Of a stretch of DNA of 21,308 nt, positions 17,984 through 21,308 are shown piece after piece. The notes below the pieces were generated by a model that was not told where the DNA came from, searched no databases, and saw nothing but the letters and a program-made list of their open reading frames with translations. Made by a program: the position numbers and the translations under genes. Origin of the DNA: Suillus spraguei (lineage: Eukaryota; Basidiomycota; Agaricomycetes; Boletales; Suillaceae). The stretch lies in assembly GCA_016800925.1 (NCBI GenBank), contig JABCPU010000922.1, positions 1-21,308 on the forward strand. Reading direction: 5' to 3'. How positions within the stretch are numbered: the first letter of the stretch is position 1; each line of letters starts with the position of its first letter.

Positions 17984-20393
17984 TTATTGCCTTGGCACGT
18001 GAATACCATTGCGAGACGAATGTTTGGGAAGCGCGGCGATGAGACGCGAGCCGCCATTGGGAACGCCTAGCAGATTACGGTCACCATTCACAAGAATAGA
18101 TCCCTTCTCAGCAACTCCGTTCTTTTCGAATTGTGCACGCTTCACATTGGTCGGACCCAGAGTCTGTGAAGGGAGACGCTTGAAAGCAGGTCGGAATATT
18201 TCACCCTCCGAGCTTCCTGTGCAGTCAGAGGCGACAGATGACTCTCTTGACCCATCTCTTGACCCGCTTTGAGTGCTTGAACTTCCCATGCTGCTCACAC
18301 GAGGTACAGGCAACGAAATGGACACTCCGTTCATAGGCGGTGCAGCTCCTTTCATGGGTGCCAGATGAGGTGACATGAATGCCTGCGAAAGCGACGATGC
18401 CGACGAAGAGCTCGAGGGACGGCTGGCGTTCAAATTAAAATCGGTATTTGACTGCAAATGTATGGTATCTGTACGACGATTAGTGCCACGTGCACCTGAA
18501 GAGACAGATGCAGGTGGGCTTGCCCGCGTACCTCGCCGTTTGGGGAGGTTGAGGTTGAGTGATCCACTACGAGCATTGACAGCAGCTTCATAGCTCCGAA
18601 GATCTTCAGGGTTTCCATGGAGCGTCATGCGCACTCCCTCTCCATTACCGATTGTCATACCAGGAAGGACTCGCTCTATAGTGGGCGTTTTGGAACTTGG
18701 AAGAGACGACACGCGGACTCTTCTGCGTGAAGAGGGAGATTGTGGCATGGCGCCTGGCGCTTCTGAGCTGGCGGGGTGAGGTCCACTCATAGGCGTGCGC
18801 ATGAATGCCCTCCACAACGTATCGCTGTCACGACCTAAGCCAGGTGTGGGCAACGCAGAGAGTGACATGCCACGGTCTCTAAGCTGTTGCTGTGATAGAG
18901 CCTTTGGCGGCATCGGAGTTGCATTTGGCGAATGAGGCCGCATATTCATTGCAGCGTTTGAGAAGAAAGGTACACCATCTGTTGAGAGCCCAGCAAGGAC
19001 ATTTGGGTCGTCAATAGACATGAGTCCAAATGCGGAGGAGAACCCGCCTTCACCGACTCGACAATGCTGATCAGACTGCTGGTCGTGGGATTCAGGGGCA
19101 GAGGTAGAGGACATCGAGTCTCTTCGTCGTTGAGGTTCAAGCAGCATTCGCTGCTGAAAGTCCTCGGAAGTGTCCTGATACATATCCCCTGCCGAGAGGG
19201 GGAGATGGACATTGGACGAAGTAGCGCTGGAAGGGATAGATTGGGAAGCGCTACTACCGTCGCTGTAACCAACGGAGTCTCGACGGGGCCGGTAGGCTAA
19301 TCCAATGAAAGGCCCAGTGAACATTTCTGAGCTGAAATTATCTGAATCGTCCGCACCATATAAATTTTGTGAGAAAGCTTCGTCCAAAGACGCAAACTGG
19401 GGTTGACTAGATTGCACAGTCGTCAACCCCGAATGTGTGCTCTCGCCCCATCCAAGCCAATGATTGGAAGGTTGATTGTGGTCCGTGTAAAGCTCAGGTA
19501 AAAGTGCAGATGAACCTTGAGAATTTGCAAGCATGGGAGCTCCGGCATGACGCAAGAACTCAGGTTGAGCCCGATTTCCTCCAGCAATGTCAGAGTCGGA
19601 AGAGAGCGACATGGGAAGATGTACAGCGTTTGCTGACGAAGCATACACATGATTGAAGGAAAATGGGGTTGTGTAAAGCGAATCACCCGAAGAAGTGTCC
19701 ATACTGGGTACGCTCACGGGGGGAGGACCAAGGATAAAGTCGTCCATGGATGGACGTCCATTGCCGAGAGTAGAGGAAGCGGAAGCAGGGCGAGGAATAT
19801 GATGACCAGGGCCACTTGGAGCGGTTTGACGGTGGAACTTGACGTATGTACACCGACTCTTGCGTTGTACGCATTTTGCTATGTAGGATAAATGTGAGAA
19901 CGGAAGCGTGGGTTCTGGGGCAGGAACGTACAACAAGGGTTGCAACCGTCGCACGGTAAGCTAGATTGGACACATTGGTCACATGCTTGCTTCGAAGTGG
20001 TCGCTCGAGAGGTTGAAGCCGAGCCTTTGCGACGACCATTAGTGGCGGTTTGTGGTGGTTTTTCATTTGCATGACACTTGTTGACGTGTCGCGATAAAAG
20101 ATCGCTGAGGGAGATTGAGTTAAGCGAGATCGAAAAAGATGAAGAATTTACCTCCGTGCAAATTGGTCTCCACAATACTGACACTTGTAGGGGCGATCAC
20201 CTGTGTCTGTTGAGGAGCGGGGTGAGTGAATGAATGAATTGATTACAGAAAGGACAGGGGGTCAGTCGTGGCAAAGTGGAGCGAAATTTGCTAGAATGGA
20301 AAAAAAGTACATACGTGATCGCATGTGACGAGCGACATGCTGTGGACGAGTGAAAGTGGCCTGGCAGACAGGACATTGATGATCACCACCCAT
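17984..20393 (-). CDS. Transcription factor with two C2H2 fingers and a Zn2Cys6-like cluster
   Basis: A nuclear DNA-binding regulator, 733 aa. Exons on the minus strand: 20393-20315, 20206-20152, 20104-19932, 19878-17984; introns 108, 47 and 53 nt. Finger 1 is C7-x2-C10-x12-H23-x3-H27; the linker TGDRPY leads to finger 2, C35-x2-C38-x12-H51-x4-H56. A basic spacer GRRKGS follows, then a binuclear-type cluster with C86, C89, C96, C102, C105 and C112, plus an extra C99. The remaining 620 residues, in one exon, are rich in Ser and Pro with no fungal_trans domain visible. Short conserved-looking motifs include DSDTLWRAFMRTPMSGP. The C2H2 plus Zn2Cys6 order is known from ascomycete Cmr1/Pig1 melanin regulators; function here is not inferable. 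Start is the first ATG before finger 1. Confidence 0.9.
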
Positions 20394-21308
20394 TGGTAAA
20401 CAGTAGTGTAAGATGAATAGTAGAAGAGTCCAAGTTGTAAGTGGATGATATCCGATGACACAATCCTTGTACTTATCCTCACTAAAATACCTAACTTCGG
20501 CGTCGGCCGTCTATGATGTCATACATACCTTATCGGCTGACACTGCTTTAATATCAAACCTTGTTTACATGTCCCCTAACTTACATTCATATTCTACAAT
20601 CCTACAACTCTTTCTTTCATATATCCTCCTGAATTCTTCATCCTCTTTCCACATAACAAAATACAAAATCAAAAATCCTGAACAAATTCCCGTTTCCGTC
20701 GTCAAGACAATGCTGGCAATTTAGCGTGTGACGCCATTTGATGTAACCTATTTGCGAGAGATCGTGGCGGAGATCAACCCGCTACAAACACGCACACTGA
20801 CGTCAGTTCATCAAAACACTCCTACGAAACGTGTCTTTCACCTTGGTGCGGAGACGGGCACGAACACTTCAGCATTCGCCCTATCACCGTAAATTTAATC
20901 AGTAATCTCCCAAAGCAATCGTCATAGGGCTGTAAACATGAATAGTAGATCGCCGCCGGGTCTCTGGTAATAGGCTCCGGAGAAGGTAGGCGTCATGAAA
21001 AAGGCATTGCATTAAGTATGATCACCACCCTCGTTGTCCTGACCCTCTTCCCGGATCAGGAACAATGCGAATAACCTCACTCATGACGATGGATAGCAAT
21101 CTCACGCCCAAGTCATTATGTGCCGGCATTCTGAAGAAGCCAGGGGGGCTGATGCCAAGTTAGTTGCCCCTCCCCTTAATTAGAAATACCCGCGTCATGA
21201 GCTACTTCGAATCCGAGGCAACAACGAGATTAAATGATTGGATCGATCGCTGGCCTCAGGCAACACAGGTAAACCTGGTTGGTATCTCCCAAGAAAAAGA
21301 AGGAAAAA
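20394..21308. other. Upstream region of the transcription factor; no gene seen
   Basis: An 89-codon plus-strand frame at 20455-20724 is low-complexity and matches nothing. The stretch 20560-20690 is rich in T, C and A on the plus strand, which is purine- and T-rich promoter-like DNA for the minus-strand gene. The window ends before any further gene start can be recognised. Confidence 0.5.

Overview
The window looks like nuclear DNA of a basidiomycete, most likely a mushroom-forming agaricomycete. Coding regions are cut by many short introns (mostly 44-65 nt, with GTRNGY donors and CTNAY-like branch sites). The families present are typical of that class: polyporopepsin-type secreted aspartic proteases, a DUF6533 multi-pass membrane protein, and a fungal-type GST. 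The species cannot be named from sequence alone. Exon structures below were joined by hand from splice signals and reading frame.

Layout. 1-151 is the 3' end of an AAA ATPase gene, probably the peroxisomal Pex6. 1.0-7.5 kb is a duplicated block: aspartic protease copy 1 (1197-2625, +), a decayed third protease fragment (about 3013-3210, +), a DUF6533 membrane-protein gene with 13 exon pieces (4960-3261, -), and aspartic protease copy 2 (6011-7437, +). The two proteases share promoter and 3' flank, so this is a tandem duplication that carried regulatory DNA. Copy 1 has a frame problem at intron 1. The DUF6533 gene has a broken splice donor and one composite-looking intron.

7.6-10.0 kb is a conserved housekeeping pair read from a 125-bp divergent promoter: protein phosphatase methylesterase PME-1 (9439-7900, -) and mitochondrial ribosomal protein uL30m (9565-9954, +). 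A decayed copy of the PME-1 gene end lies just downstream of it. 11.69-12.69 kb holds an unrecognised multi-exon candidate gene on +. 13809-14587 is a GST of the fungal GSTFuA/Ure2p-like kind. 14.6-17.98 kb has no gene I can defend. 20393-17984 (-) is a four-exon transcription factor with two C2H2 fingers followed by a degenerate Zn2Cys6 cluster. The last 0.9 kb is its upstream region.

There is no single pathway here. The notable content is a small, actively decaying protease/membrane-protein accessory block set between conserved housekeeping genes. I saw no CRISPR, rRNA, convincing tRNA or intact transposon.
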